Source: an uncultured Lachnospiraceae bacterium (GTDB taxonomy: Bacteria; Bacillota; Clostridia; Lachnospirales; Lachnospiraceae). Taken from it: a stretch of DNA of 64,000 bases. Below are positions 18,773 to 28,100 of this stretch, one piece after another. Position 1 is the first letter of the stretch, and each line of letters opens with the position of its first letter. The stretch spans positions 1-64,000 of the forward strand of contig CANQSA010000004.1 in NCBI GenBank assembly GCA_947626415.1. The letters run 5' to 3'. The translations under genes were made by a program, and so were the position numbers. The notes beneath the pieces are model-generated. The model ran no database searches. It saw nothing but the letters and a program-made list of their open reading frames with translations, and was not told the DNA's origin.

Positions 18773-19645
18773 ATGGAGTGGTTTTTATTTGTCATATTGA
18801 TTTTGGCGGTCGGTACGATGGCGGTGTCTGTTTGGGAAGTGACCCATTTTCAAGTGGTATCCTACTGCATATCCGCAGATAAGATCGAGAAAGATCACCG
18901 GTTTGTTTTCCTTGCGGATCTACATAGCTGCCGATATGGGAAAAAGAACGCGAAACTGGTGAAAGCAATCAGGGATCTGAAACCGGAGGCGATTCTGATC
19001 GGAGGCGATCTGCTGGTCGGTGCGGAAGGAGAAAGCGGCGAGGTCGCGATTGAACTGCTGGAACAGCTGGCAGGACAGTTTCCTGTTTATTATGTAAACG
19101 GCAATCATGAATCCCGGATGAAAGAAGATCCGGACTATTACGGCAATGGGTACGGACGGTATCTGCATAAGCTCCGGATGCTGGGGGTCGAAGACTTGAA
19201 CGATGTCTCTGTTCCTTACCCGGGAGATAACGGACTGCAGCTGTCCGGCGTGGAATTGGATGGATCTTATTATAAAAAAATCAGATCTGCCGAGTTGACT
19301 GCGGAAATTGTGCAGGAGAAGCTCGGGGAGGCGGACCCGTCCCGATTTCAGCTTTTGCTGGCGCATACGCCGGCTTTCTCTAAGGCTTATGCCGATTGGG
19401 GCGCGGATCTGGTCCTCTGCGGACACTATCATGGCGGAATCGTGGGACTGCCCGGAAACCGCGGCCTGATCTCTACGCAATACAAGCTGTTTGAACCGTA
19501 TTCCAAAGGACGTTTCCCGTTAAAAACAAACAGCGGCGAATCCGCAAAACAGATGATCGTCAGCGCGGGATTGGGAACGCACACCATTAAATTCCGGTTT
19601 TGCAATCCGCAGCAGCTGGTCTGTCTGGATTTAAAAAGAGATTGA
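18773..19645 (+). CDS. metallophosphoesterase, YkuE-like, membrane-anchored
   Basis: A calcineurin-like phosphoesterase. Five metal-binding blocks are present: LADLHS, GGDLL, NGNHES, LLAHTP and CGHYHGG. The N-terminal 17 residues form a hydrophobic anchor or uncleaved signal, so the active site is probably outside the cytoplasm. The 290-residue length fits the YkuE/YaeI-type group. The natural substrate cannot be read from the sequence. It follows the carboxypeptidase by 26 bases, suggesting an envelope-related role. Confidence 0.85.
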   Translation: MEWFLFVILILAVGTMAVSVWEVTHFQVVSYCISADKIEKDHRFVFLADLHSCRYGKKNAKLVKAIRDLKPEAILIGGDLLVGAEGESGEVAIELLEQLAGQFPVYYVNGNHESRMKEDPDYYGNGYGRYLHKLRMLGVEDLNDVSVPYPGDNGLQLSGVELDGSYYKKIRSAELTAEIVQEKLGEADPSRFQLLLAHTPAFSKAYADWGADLVLCGHYHGGIVGLPGNRGLISTQYKLFEPYSKGRFPLKTNSGESAKQMIVSAGLGTHTIKFRFCNPQQLVCLDLKRD

Positions 19646-19743
19646 TATTTTTTCTGTTCTCCGTTAAAATGAAAAACGTGACTGAAGGTACGAAAGATAA
19701 AACTTCATGATAAGTCTGCGGCATGCAGACGGATGGGAGCAAT

Positions 19744-20493
19744 ATGAGCATTACGGTCCGCCTGGAGGCATTTGAAGGTCCGCTGGATCTGCTGTTGCAT
19801 TTGATCGAAAAGAATAAAGTGGATATTTATGATATTCCTATTGCCATGATCACGGATCAGTATCTGGAATATGTCAGCCATATGGAACGGGAAGATCTGA
19901 ATGTAGTCAGTGAATTTCTGGTGATGGCGGCGACGCTGATCGACTTGAAGTGCCGGATGCTGCTGCCTAAAGAGGTGGATGAGGAAGGCAATGATATCGA
20001 TCCCAGGGAAGAACTGGTAGCGCAGCTGATCGAGTATCGGATGTTTAAGCAGATTGCGGCTTCTTTAAAGGATCAGCAGCTCTATGCCGGAAAGGCAATG
20101 TATAAAGCGCCTACCATACCGCCCGAGGTGGCAAAATACGAGCCGCCTGTCGATCTGGACAAGCTGCTGTCCGGGGTTACGATGGAGCGGATGCAGCAGA
20201 TTTTCAATGAAGTGCTCCGGCGGCAGGAGAATAAGATCGATCAGGTGCGTTCCGGCTTCGGCAGGATTGAAAAGGAAGAGATCAGCGTACCGGATAAGAT
20301 TGCTTATATCCGGAAATATGCCCGCAAACAAAAGAAATTCAGTTTTCGGCAGCTTTTGCTGAAACAGGAGAGTAAGGTGGAGGTCATCGTTACTTTTCTT
20401 GCAATCCTGGAGTTAATGAAGAACGGAAAGATCGAGGTCAGACAGGAACACATTTTTGACGATATTTTGATTGAGACACGCAGTCAGGGATAG
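19744..20493 (+). CDS. scpA: segregation and condensation protein A
   Basis: Kleisin subunit that bridges Smc heads with ScpB in the bacterial condensin; smc itself begins at 62862. The kleisin N-terminus is recognisable (VRLEAFEGPLDLLLHLIEKNKVDIYDIPI), and the C-terminal winged-helix region is near 'FSFRQLLLKQESKVEVIVTFLAILELMKN'. I prefer the ATG at 19744 to the one at 19723: the latter lies in the loop of a hairpin (GTCTGC 19714-19719, GCAGAC 19725-19730), whereas GGGAG precedes 19744. Length 249 residues. scpB follows 12 bases later. Confidence 0.95.
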   Translation: MSITVRLEAFEGPLDLLLHLIEKNKVDIYDIPIAMITDQYLEYVSHMEREDLNVVSEFLVMAATLIDLKCRMLLPKEVDEEGNDIDPREELVAQLIEYRMFKQIAASLKDQQLYAGKAMYKAPTIPPEVAKYEPPVDLDKLLSGVTMERMQQIFNEVLRRQENKIDQVRSGFGRIEKEEISVPDKIAYIRKYARKQKKFSFRQLLLKQESKVEVIVTFLAILELMKNGKIEVRQEHIFDDILIETRSQG

Positions 20494-20505
20494 AACGGAG
20501 GACGT

Positions 20506-21108
20506 ATGGAGAAAGCAAAACTGGAGGGCGCGCTGGAAGCAATCTTATTTACAATGGGAGAATCAGTAGAGGCGGAGAAGCTGGCAAAGGCGCTGGAAAT
20601 CGACATGAAAACGCTGAAATCTCTGATAGCCGGTCTGGAAGCGCAGTACCGGCAGGAAAACCGGGGCGTGCGGATTGTGGAATTTGACGGCGCTTATCAG
20701 ATGTCTACCAAACCGGAGTTATATGAATATCTGATCCGGGTAGCCAGCCAGCCCAGGCGGCAGGTACTGACGGATGTATTATTGGAGACGCTTTCGATCG
20801 TTGCTTATAAGCAGCCGGTAACTAAGCTGGAGATCGAGAAAGTCCGCGGCGTGAAGAGCGATCATGCGGTCAACAAGCTGATCGAGTATGAACTGATCAC
20901 GGAGGTCGGCAGACTGGACGCGCCGGGCAGACCGATCTTGTTCGGCACCACGGAGGAGTTTTTGAGAAGATTCGGACTGCGTTCCCCGGAGGAGATGCCG
21001 AAGGTAGAGGAAGACGGCATGGCGCAGATCCGGGAAGAAGTGACCGAAGAAGTAGCGGCGCAGATGCGGGATGCGCAGGAAGCGGTTCAGACTGAAGATA
21101 TTGTATAA
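20506..21108 (+). CDS. scpB: segregation and condensation protein B
   Basis: Dimeric winged-helix partner of ScpA in the Smc condensin complex. Family features are 'GALEAILFTMGESVEAEKLAKAL', 'RQVLTDVLLETLSIVAYKQPVTKLEIEKVRG' and 'TEVGRLDAPGRPILFGTTEEFLRRFGL'. A roughly 30-residue Glu-rich tail extends past the usual end. GGAGG precedes the ATG. The scpA-scpB pair appears to form its own transcription unit ahead of the surface-protein island. Confidence 0.95.
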   Translation: MEKAKLEGALEAILFTMGESVEAEKLAKALEIDMKTLKSLIAGLEAQYRQENRGVRIVEFDGAYQMSTKPELYEYLIRVASQPRRQVLTDVLLETLSIVAYKQPVTKLEIEKVRGVKSDHAVNKLIEYELITEVGRLDAPGRPILFGTTEEFLRRFGLRSPEEMPKVEEDGMAQIREEVTEEVAAQMRDAQEAVQTEDIV

Positions 21109-21114
21109 AACATA

Positions 21115-21137
21115 GAATGATACTTTTCATTTTTTCT
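21115..21137 (+). terminator. weak terminator-like hairpin after scpB
   Basis: AATGA (21116-21120) can pair with TCATT (21127-21131), followed by a T-run. The stem is short and AT-rich. Confidence 0.3.
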
Positions 21138-21152
21138 TGTTTGTGGTAAAAT
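21124..21152 (+). promoter_or_regulatory. promoter of surface-protein gene 1 (extended -10)
   Basis: TTTTCA (21124-21129), a 17-base spacer and TAAAAT (21147-21152) preceded by TGTGG. The same arrangement stands before the three other BspA-like genes. Confidence 0.55.
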
Positions 21153-21227
21153 TGGATTGAATAAAAATGGGAAATAAAAAACAGCTTTTATTTCCGGTAA
21201 AAATTTTTAAGAAAAGAGGAAATGAGA

Positions 21228-24200
21228 ATGAGATGTAAAAAGTTTTTGGCATTGTCACTGGCCCTTTCGCTTACGATTGCAGGAAGTGCATTGCCGCAGG
21301 GGTTGTTAAGTACAGGCGGAATGACCGCCTGGGCAGATGAAACCGGTATAACGGATGCTTTAGAGACAGATTCCGGAGAACCTGCAGCGGATGTTTTAGA
21401 GACAGATTCGAGAAAACCTGCAGCAGGATACCAGATCGAAACAAAAGCATTCCGAACCATGAGTCAGCCTATGACAATCGCTTCAAATAGCTGCGGGACA
21501 AATCTGACCTGGAAATTATCCAACGGAACGCTTACGATTTCCGGAAAAGGAGAGATGCAGGAATTTGAGGCAAAAGAGTTCCCATGGTATGACAGCAGAG
21601 ACAGCATTACCGCTATTGTGGTTGAAAGCGGCGTGACAAGCATCAGCCAGAATGCATTTTATGATATGCAGAATCTGACGAGGGTCAGTCTTCCGGATAC
21701 GTTAGTTACGGTGGGAAGCGGTGTATTTTTTGAATGTTCTTCTCTGAAGGAGATTTCGCTTCCGGTATCCGTGAAGAGAATTTCGGGAGGGCTATTTGCC
21801 GGTTGTACCTCTTTAACGAAAGTATCGATGCCGGGTGCGGAAGCAATCGAAGATTATGCATTCCAGGATACGGCATTGACCACGATTACAATCGGGAAAA
21901 AGATTACGGAAATTTCTTATTTGGCATTTTTCAGTTCCAACATTACTTCATATCAGGTAGAAGCCGGTAATTCTGTATATTCCGCATCAGCCGGAGTTCT
22001 TTATACAGATGACGGGGAAACGCTGTTTTCCTATCCCGCAGCAAAACCGGATACGCAGTTTACAATACCGGCCGCTGTAAAGACAGTTGGATCAGGCGCT
22101 TTTATCAAGAACAAATATTTGGTGCAGATTACGATACCAAACGGTGTAACTTCGCTGGGAACGTCTACGTTTCAAGAATGTGATGCGCTGAAGTCTATTG
22201 TTATTCCGGACAGCGTGACGAGTGCAGATTACTTTACTTTTTACGCCTGTCCTGCGCTGGAATCGGTAACCTTTGGAAAAGGGCTTGCGGCAACGTCTTA
22301 TGAGATGTTTGAAAAATGTTATTCATTAGAGAAGATTGATTTTGGCGGTGCATTAAAAAGCATTGATGCGCGTACTTTTGCATATTGCAGTGCTTTACAG
22401 TCGGTGACTTTGCCTTCTAATATTACAGAGATCGGAAACGGTTCGTTTGCGGAGTGCTGGTCTTTAGAGAAAGTTACCACTTATGCTTTAAAAGAGATTC
22501 CCTATCAGGCATTTTTAAATGACAGCAGTCTGGAAACTCTGGTATTAAATGAGGGGATAACTGTTATTAACAGATGTGCTTTTCTCGGCTGCACAAATCT
22601 TCTCTCAGTCACACTGCCGGCTTCCGTTAATTTTGTGGTTTCCACTGCATTTGAAATGAGCACGAAACTGGTGCCGAAAAATACCGAACTTGGCGCGTAT
22701 GGCGCTAACGGGCTGCGGAAACTGGAATTTTTGACAGTATCGGGAGAATATCGGTATGCGGATGCGTTTGATGTTTTAAAGATTTTAAATCAGGAAAGAA
22801 AAGAAGCCGGAATGGCCGGATTGGTTATGAATGAATCTCTGATGCAGACGGCAATGCAAAGAGCAGCGGAAATATCAATTCTCTTTGCCCATACCCGTCC
22901 TGACGGTTCTTCCTGTTTTGACGCGAATGAACTGATGTATGCGGAAAATGTTGCCTTTGGCTACACTACACCGGATGACGTTATGGTCGGATGGATGAAT
23001 TCAGAGGGACATAGAGCCAATATACTGACGGAAGGCTTTACTACCGTCGGCATCGGATGTTTTGAAATGAATGGAAGCCTATATTGGGTACAGTGTTTCG
23101 GAGCAGGGGAGGATCAGGCAGACTGTAAATGTCCGGCAGATAAAGCAGTGGCACAGAAAGTTCAGATCGCAACAGAAACATTTGAGGAGGCACCGACAAC
23201 TACAGGAATCATATGGGGAGAGACGGAAACTTATACTTATACAAGCCAATTGTTTTTAAGCGCGGAAGAAATTAAAAAAGGACAGACAGCGACAGCAGAA
23301 TATCGTCTGAACAACCCGGGAAATAATGTTGGGGTTAAGATTAAAAACGAAGAGCTTATTTGGAGCAGTTCTAATACCGCGGTCGCAACTGTTCAGAATG
23401 GAACGATTACTGCGGTAGGCGAAGGCGGCAGTGCGGTGATTACTGCGAAGATGAAAAACGGTTCTTATGCGGCTTCCGCAAAAATAAGTGTGGCAGGCCC
23501 GGAAGCAAGTTATACGATTACGTTTGACAGTGCCGGCGGTTCGGAAGTACAGAAGCAGACGGTAAAGAAGGGGCAAAAAGTAACGCAGCCGGCAGCTCCG
23601 ACTAAGAAGGGCTACACTTTTGCAGGCTGGTATAACGGAAGCACGAAATACGATTTCAGTAAGGCAGTGACCGGCAACCTGACATTGACGGCAAAATGGA
23701 CCTATCAGTGTTCCACACCGGTTATCTCCAAAGCAGAGAATACAAATGGCGGCGTAAAGCTGACCTGGAACAAGGTAACAGGCGCAGCCAAATATCGTGT
23801 CTTCTATAAGAAGAACGGCAAATGGACGAAGATCGCCGATACCACAGGGACCAGTTACACTTGGGCAGGCGCGGCGAGCGGGACCAGCTACATCTTTACA
23901 GTCCGGTGTGTAAGCAACGACGGAAGCTATTATACCAGCAATTACAATACAGCCGGGAAGAGCATCCGGTACATAGCGGCGCCCGTCATTTCCAAAGCAG
24001 AGAATGTAAACGGCGGCGTAAAACTGACCTGGAACAAAGTAACAGGCGCAGCCAAATACCGCGTCTTCTACAAGAAGAACGGCAAATGGGCGAAGATCGC
24101 CGATACCACGGGAACCAGCTATACCTGGAAGGGCGCGGCAAGTGGGACGAAGTATACCTTTACCGTGCGGTGCGTAAGCAGTGACGGGAAGAACTTTACC

Positions 24201-24764
24201 AGCGGCTACAATGCGTCCGGGAAGAGCGTCCGGTATCTGGCGCAGCCGGAGATCAAGAAGTTTGAAGCCAACAACTCCGGGCTGAAGATCACCTGGGGCA
24301 AGGTAACAGGCGCAGCTAAGTACCGGGTATATTACAAGACGGCAAAAGGCTGGAAGCAGTTAAGAGAGACAAGCGGAACCAGCTGCACGATCAACGCGAC
24401 CTTAGGGAAGAGCTATACCTATACGGTCCGCGCTTTTAACGGAAGTGATTCCAGTACCTATAATAAGACCGGCAAGGCATTCAAGCGGGTAGCGACGCCG
24501 AAGCTGAGCGGCGCGATCAATGTAAAAGGCGGCGTGAAGATCAGCTGGGGCAGGGTAAGCGGCGCCCAGAAGTACCGTGTCTTCTATAAGAAGAACGGGA
24601 AGTGGACGAAACTGACAGATACGACATCCACCAGTTATACCTGGAAGAAGGCGAAGAAGGGAACGACCTATACCTTTACGGTACGCTGCATCAACAGCAA
24701 GGCGAGCGCCTATACCAGCGGTTACAATACGGCCGGGAAGAAGGTAAAATATAACGGAAAATAG
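21228..24764 (+). CDS. secreted BspA-type LRR protein with CAP domain, Ig-like, InlB-type repeat and four FN3 modules (surface protein 1)
   Basis: An 1178-residue secreted protein. In order: signal peptide (about 1-26); about 14 BspA/TpLRR repeats (residues about 125-490) with the AF-x-C-x-L-x-x-V-x-(I/L)P pattern; a CAP/SCP domain (about 513-625; LNQERKEAGM, FAHTRPDGSS, AENVAFGY, GHRANILTEGFTTVGIG); a Big_2/Ig-like domain (about 669-757); an InlB-B/Flg_new repeat ending AGWYNGSTKYDF (about 761-826); and four FN3-like modules to the end. There is no LPXTG or transmembrane anchor. The ATG at 21228 has AGAGGA 7 bases upstream. BspA-like proteins bind host or bacterial surfaces; CAP proteins have varied extracellular roles. 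It is the only one of the four with a CAP domain. Confidence 0.88.
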   Translation: MRCKKFLALSLALSLTIAGSALPQGLLSTGGMTAWADETGITDALETDSGEPAADVLETDSRKPAAGYQIETKAFRTMSQPMTIASNSCGTNLTWKLSNGTLTISGKGEMQEFEAKEFPWYDSRDSITAIVVESGVTSISQNAFYDMQNLTRVSLPDTLVTVGSGVFFECSSLKEISLPVSVKRISGGLFAGCTSLTKVSMPGAEAIEDYAFQDTALTTITIGKKITEISYLAFFSSNITSYQVEAGNSVYSASAGVLYTDDGETLFSYPAAKPDTQFTIPAAVKTVGSGAFIKNKYLVQITIPNGVTSLGTSTFQECDALKSIVIPDSVTSADYFTFYACPALESVTFGKGLAATSYEMFEKCYSLEKIDFGGALKSIDARTFAYCSALQSVTLPSNITEIGNGSFAECWSLEKVTTYALKEIPYQAFLNDSSLETLVLNEGITVINRCAFLGCTNLLSVTLPASVNFVVSTAFEMSTKLVPKNTELGAYGANGLRKLEFLTVSGEYRYADAFDVLKILNQERKEAGMAGLVMNESLMQTAMQRAAEISILFAHTRPDGSSCFDANELMYAENVAFGYTTPDDVMVGWMNSEGHRANILTEGFTTVGIGCFEMNGSLYWVQCFGAGEDQADCKCPADKAVAQKVQIATETFEEAPTTTGIIWGETETYTYTSQLFLSAEEIKKGQTATAEYRLNNPGNNVGVKIKNEELIWSSSNTAVATVQNGTITAVGEGGSAVITAKMKNGSYAASAKISVAGPEASYTITFDSAGGSEVQKQTVKKGQKVTQPAAPTKKGYTFAGWYNGSTKYDFSKAVTGNLTLTAKWTYQCSTPVISKAENTNGGVKLTWNKVTGAAKYRVFYKKNGKWTKIADTTGTSYTWAGAASGTSYIFTVRCVSNDGSYYTSNYNTAGKSIRYIAAPVISKAENVNGGVKLTWNKVTGAAKYRVFYKKNGKWAKIADTTGTSYTWKGAASGTKYTFTVRCVSSDGKNFTSGYNASGKSVRYLAQPEIKKFEANNSGLKITWGKVTGAAKYRVYYKTAKGWKQLRETSGTSCTINATLGKSYTYTVRAFNGSDSSTYNKTGKAFKRVATPKLSGAINVKGGVKISWGRVSGAQKYRVFYKKNGKWTKLTDTTSTSYTWKKAKKGTTYTFTVRCINSKASAYTSGYNTAGKKVKYNGK

Positions 24765-24793
24765 AATCTGATACTGTTTCTGGTATGAAAAAA

Positions 24794-24841
24794 GAAACTG
24801 CCGTCTGGGCTGGAAGACAGACCCGGGCGGCAGTTTTTTTT
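24794..24841 (+). terminator. terminator after surface protein 1
   Basis: AACTGCCGTCTGGG (24796-24809) pairs with CCCGGGCGGCAGTT (24822-24835) through two G-U pairs, then eight T. Homologous hairpins follow the other three BspA-like genes. Confidence 0.88.
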
Positions 24842-24881
24842 GTGGTGTGCCCGGCGGCGCACGTTTCTAACGGGTGAAAGT

Positions 24882-25140
24882 AAAAAGGAAAAAAGCTGTA
24901 AGGACATGTTTTGTGTAATATGCACAAATCTGAAAAAACCTAATATTTTTGCTAAATTACAACGATTATAGATAGAATAACGCATTGCGGAAAAAATAAA
25001 TCAAAAAAAAATATATAGTTATATTTGAAAATTCTTCTCATTTGCTATACCTTATGGTAAAATCTAATAGAAAAGAGGAAATTAGTTTCTAAAATTTAGG
25101 AATGTTGAACAGAAATCAGAGAAAACAGGAGGTTATGACA
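24882..25140 (+). repeat. conserved upstream module, copy A (non-coding, AT-rich)
   Basis: The 376-base gap between surface-protein genes 1 and 2 holds the terminator above and then this module, which recurs before genes 3 and 4. It contains the 19-base inverted repeat TTTGTGTAATATGCACAAA (24910-24928), a conserved AT-rich stretch, the promoter at 25035-25063 and a conserved 5' leader up to the start codon. No other gene is visible in the gap. Confidence 0.85.
25035..25063 (+). promoter_or_regulatory. promoter of surface-protein gene 2 (extended -10)
   Basis: TTCTCA (25035-25040), a 17-base spacer and TAAAAT (25058-25063) with an upstream TG. The -10 box overlaps a small inverted repeat TACC-TTAT-GGTA. 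Confidence 0.55.
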
Positions 25141-28100
25141 ATGAGAAAAGGAAGAAAGTTTTTAGCAGGAATCTGTGCTTTAGCGCTGACATTCAGCTTT
25201 ACGCCGGTCGGCGGATATCTGCCGGGGGATGCTGGGGTGGAGGAGGTGAAGGCTGAGACAAGCGGAGACTGGGAATATGAGGTATTAGAGGATGGAACAG
25301 TTGAGATTACTCGTTATACAGGAACATCAAAAGAATTAACAATCCCGGAAACGATTGTGGGGAAAAAGGTGACGAGGATCGGAGATTATGCATTTGAAAA
25401 TCGTGACAATTTAACTTCAATTATAATACCGGAGGGTGTGGAGAGCATAGAATATAGTACATTTCGGTCTTGTGACAACCTGAAATCGGTTACGATACCG
25501 GGAAGTGTAAAAACCATTAGCGAAAGTGCATTTTCTGATAGCAACAAATTAAGTGAGATTATTATAAATGAAAAAAATAAAGTTTACAGTTCCATAGACG
25601 GAAATTTATATGATAAAGCACAGACAAAATTGATCCGATATGCAGCCGGAAAAACGAATTTGTCTTTTAATATTCCGGGAAGTGTAACGAGTATTGGAGA
25701 TAATGCATTTGAGGCCTGCGTCAGTCTGTCTTCCGTTACCATTCCTGGAAGTGCGAGAAATATCGGAGATTATGCATTTCGAGATTGTATCAATTTAGCT
25801 TCAATCACGATTCCGGGAAGTGTAACGAATATCGGAAGTGGAGCATTTGAAGACTGTGTTAAATTGACTTCTGTTACCATTCCGGGAAGTGTAACAAATA
25901 TCGGAAGTGGAGCATTTAGAGCTTGTGTCAATCTTACTTCCGTTATCATTCCTGAAAGTGTGAAGAGTATAGGAGGTTATACATTTGAGAGATGTACTAG
26001 TCTGAGTTCGATTACAATTCCAAAAGGTGTGACGAGTATCGGAGATTATGCATTTTCCGGTTGTGCCAGACTAGATTCTATTACTATTCCGGGAAGCGTG
26101 ACAAGTATTGGAAGGTTTGCATTTTCCTATTGTACCGATCTGACTTCTGTTACCATCCCTAGAGGTTTGACGAGTATAGAAAGCCATGTATTTTTTGGCT
26201 GTATCAGACTGGGTTCGGTTACAATTCCAGAAAGTGTGAAGAGTATTGGAGATTATGCATTTGCAAATTGTACCAGTTTGATTTCGGTTGATATTCCTAG
26301 AAACGTAACAAGTATCGGAGCTCTTACATTTAAGGATTGTATCAGCCTGACTTCCATTACGATTCTGGAAAGTATAACAAGTATCGGTGTTAATGCATTT
26401 GCGAATTGCAGTAGATTAAGTAACATCGCTGTAAGTGAAAAAAATAAAGTTTACAGTTCCAAAGATGGAAATTTATATGATAAAGCACAGACAAAATTGA
26501 TTCGGTATGCAGCCGGAAAAACGGATACGTCTTTTAATATACCGGGAACTGTAACGAGTATCGAAGATGGAGCATTTTATGGTTGTACTAATCTGACTTC
26601 GGTTATTATCCCGGAAAGCATAACTAGTATAGAAGATGGTGCATTTTACAATTGTGCTGGTTTGACTTCGGTTATCATACCGAAAAGTGTAACGAGTATC
26701 GGAGATTATGTATTTCAGAATTGTATTAGTCTGATTTCGATTATAATTCCTGAAAATGTGACGAAGATCGGATATGATACATTTTCCGGTTGCACCGATC
26801 TAACCTCGGTAACAATTCCGAAAAGTATAACGGAGATTGGAACTGGTGCATTTTCCAGTTGTGCCAGTCTGACTTCGGTTATTATTCCGGAAGGCGTGAC
26901 AAGTATCGGGTCTTCTACATTTTCTGGTTGCATTAGTCTGAGTTCGGTAACAATTCCGAAAAGTATAACGGAGATTGGATCTTATACATTTTCCGGATGT
27001 ACTAATCTGACTTCAGTTACGATTCCGGAAAGTGTGACAACTATAGGAGATTCGGCATTTGAGGGTTGTATCAATTTAACTTCAGTTAATATTCCGGGAA
27101 GTGTAACAAGTATTGAAAATGACGTATTTGCAAATTGCAGCAAATTAAGAGAAATCAGAGTTAATGAAAAAAATAAGGTTTATACTTCCGAAGATGGGAA
27201 TCTATATGATAAAGCACAGACAAGATTGATCCAATATGCTGTCGGAAAAGCGGCTGCATCATTTGTAATCCCCGGAAGTGTGAAGGAGATTGGAAGTAAG
27301 GCATTTTCCGGTTGCACCAGTCTGACCTCGGTTACAATTCCGAAAGGTGTGACGAAAATAGAGAGAGATGCATTTTCTGGCTGCACCAGCCTGATCTCGG
27401 TTACAATTCCGGAAGGCGTAACGGAAATCGGATATAAGGCATTTTCCGATTGTACCGGCCTGACATCGGTTAATATCCCGGAGAGTGTGATAAATATCGA
27501 AGGTACTCCATTTGCAAATTGCAGTAAATTGAAAGAAATTACGGTAAATGAAAAAAATAAAGTCTACAGTTCCAAAGACGGAAATTTATATGATAAAGCA
27601 CAGACCAGATTGATCCAGTATGCCATTGGAAAATCAGACACATCTTTTATTGTACCGAGAAGCGTGACAATTATCGAAAACGGCGCATGTTCCGGCTGTG
27701 CCGCTTTGACCTCGGTTACGATTCCGGAAAGCGTAATAAGCATTGAATATGGTGCAGTTGATGCTGAATTCGATGGTGCATTCGCAAATTGCAGCAGCCT
27801 GAAAGAAATTATCGTAGACGAAAACAATAAATTTTACAGTTCCAAAGACGGAAATCTGTATGATAAAGCGCAGAACAATTTGATCCAATATGCCATTGGA
27901 AAACCGGATTCCTCTTTTATCATACCGGAAGGGGTGATAAGTTTCAGCTATTGTGCATTTTCCGGTTGTGACAGTTTGGTCTCGATTACAATGCCTGCGA
28001 GCTTCACTTACCTTGCAGAGACTGTTGAGCCACAGTCTCCCTTATATAGATGCAGCAATTTAAAGGAAATCATCGTAGATGAAAAAAACAAATATTATAG

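Noticed and set aside
25102..25140. Upstream in-frame ATG extending surface protein 2 (and likewise 31209 for protein 3)
   Set aside because: The AGGAGG is placed for the ATG at 25141 and 31248, the extension precedes a clear signal peptide, and the corresponding ATG is AAG before surface protein 4.
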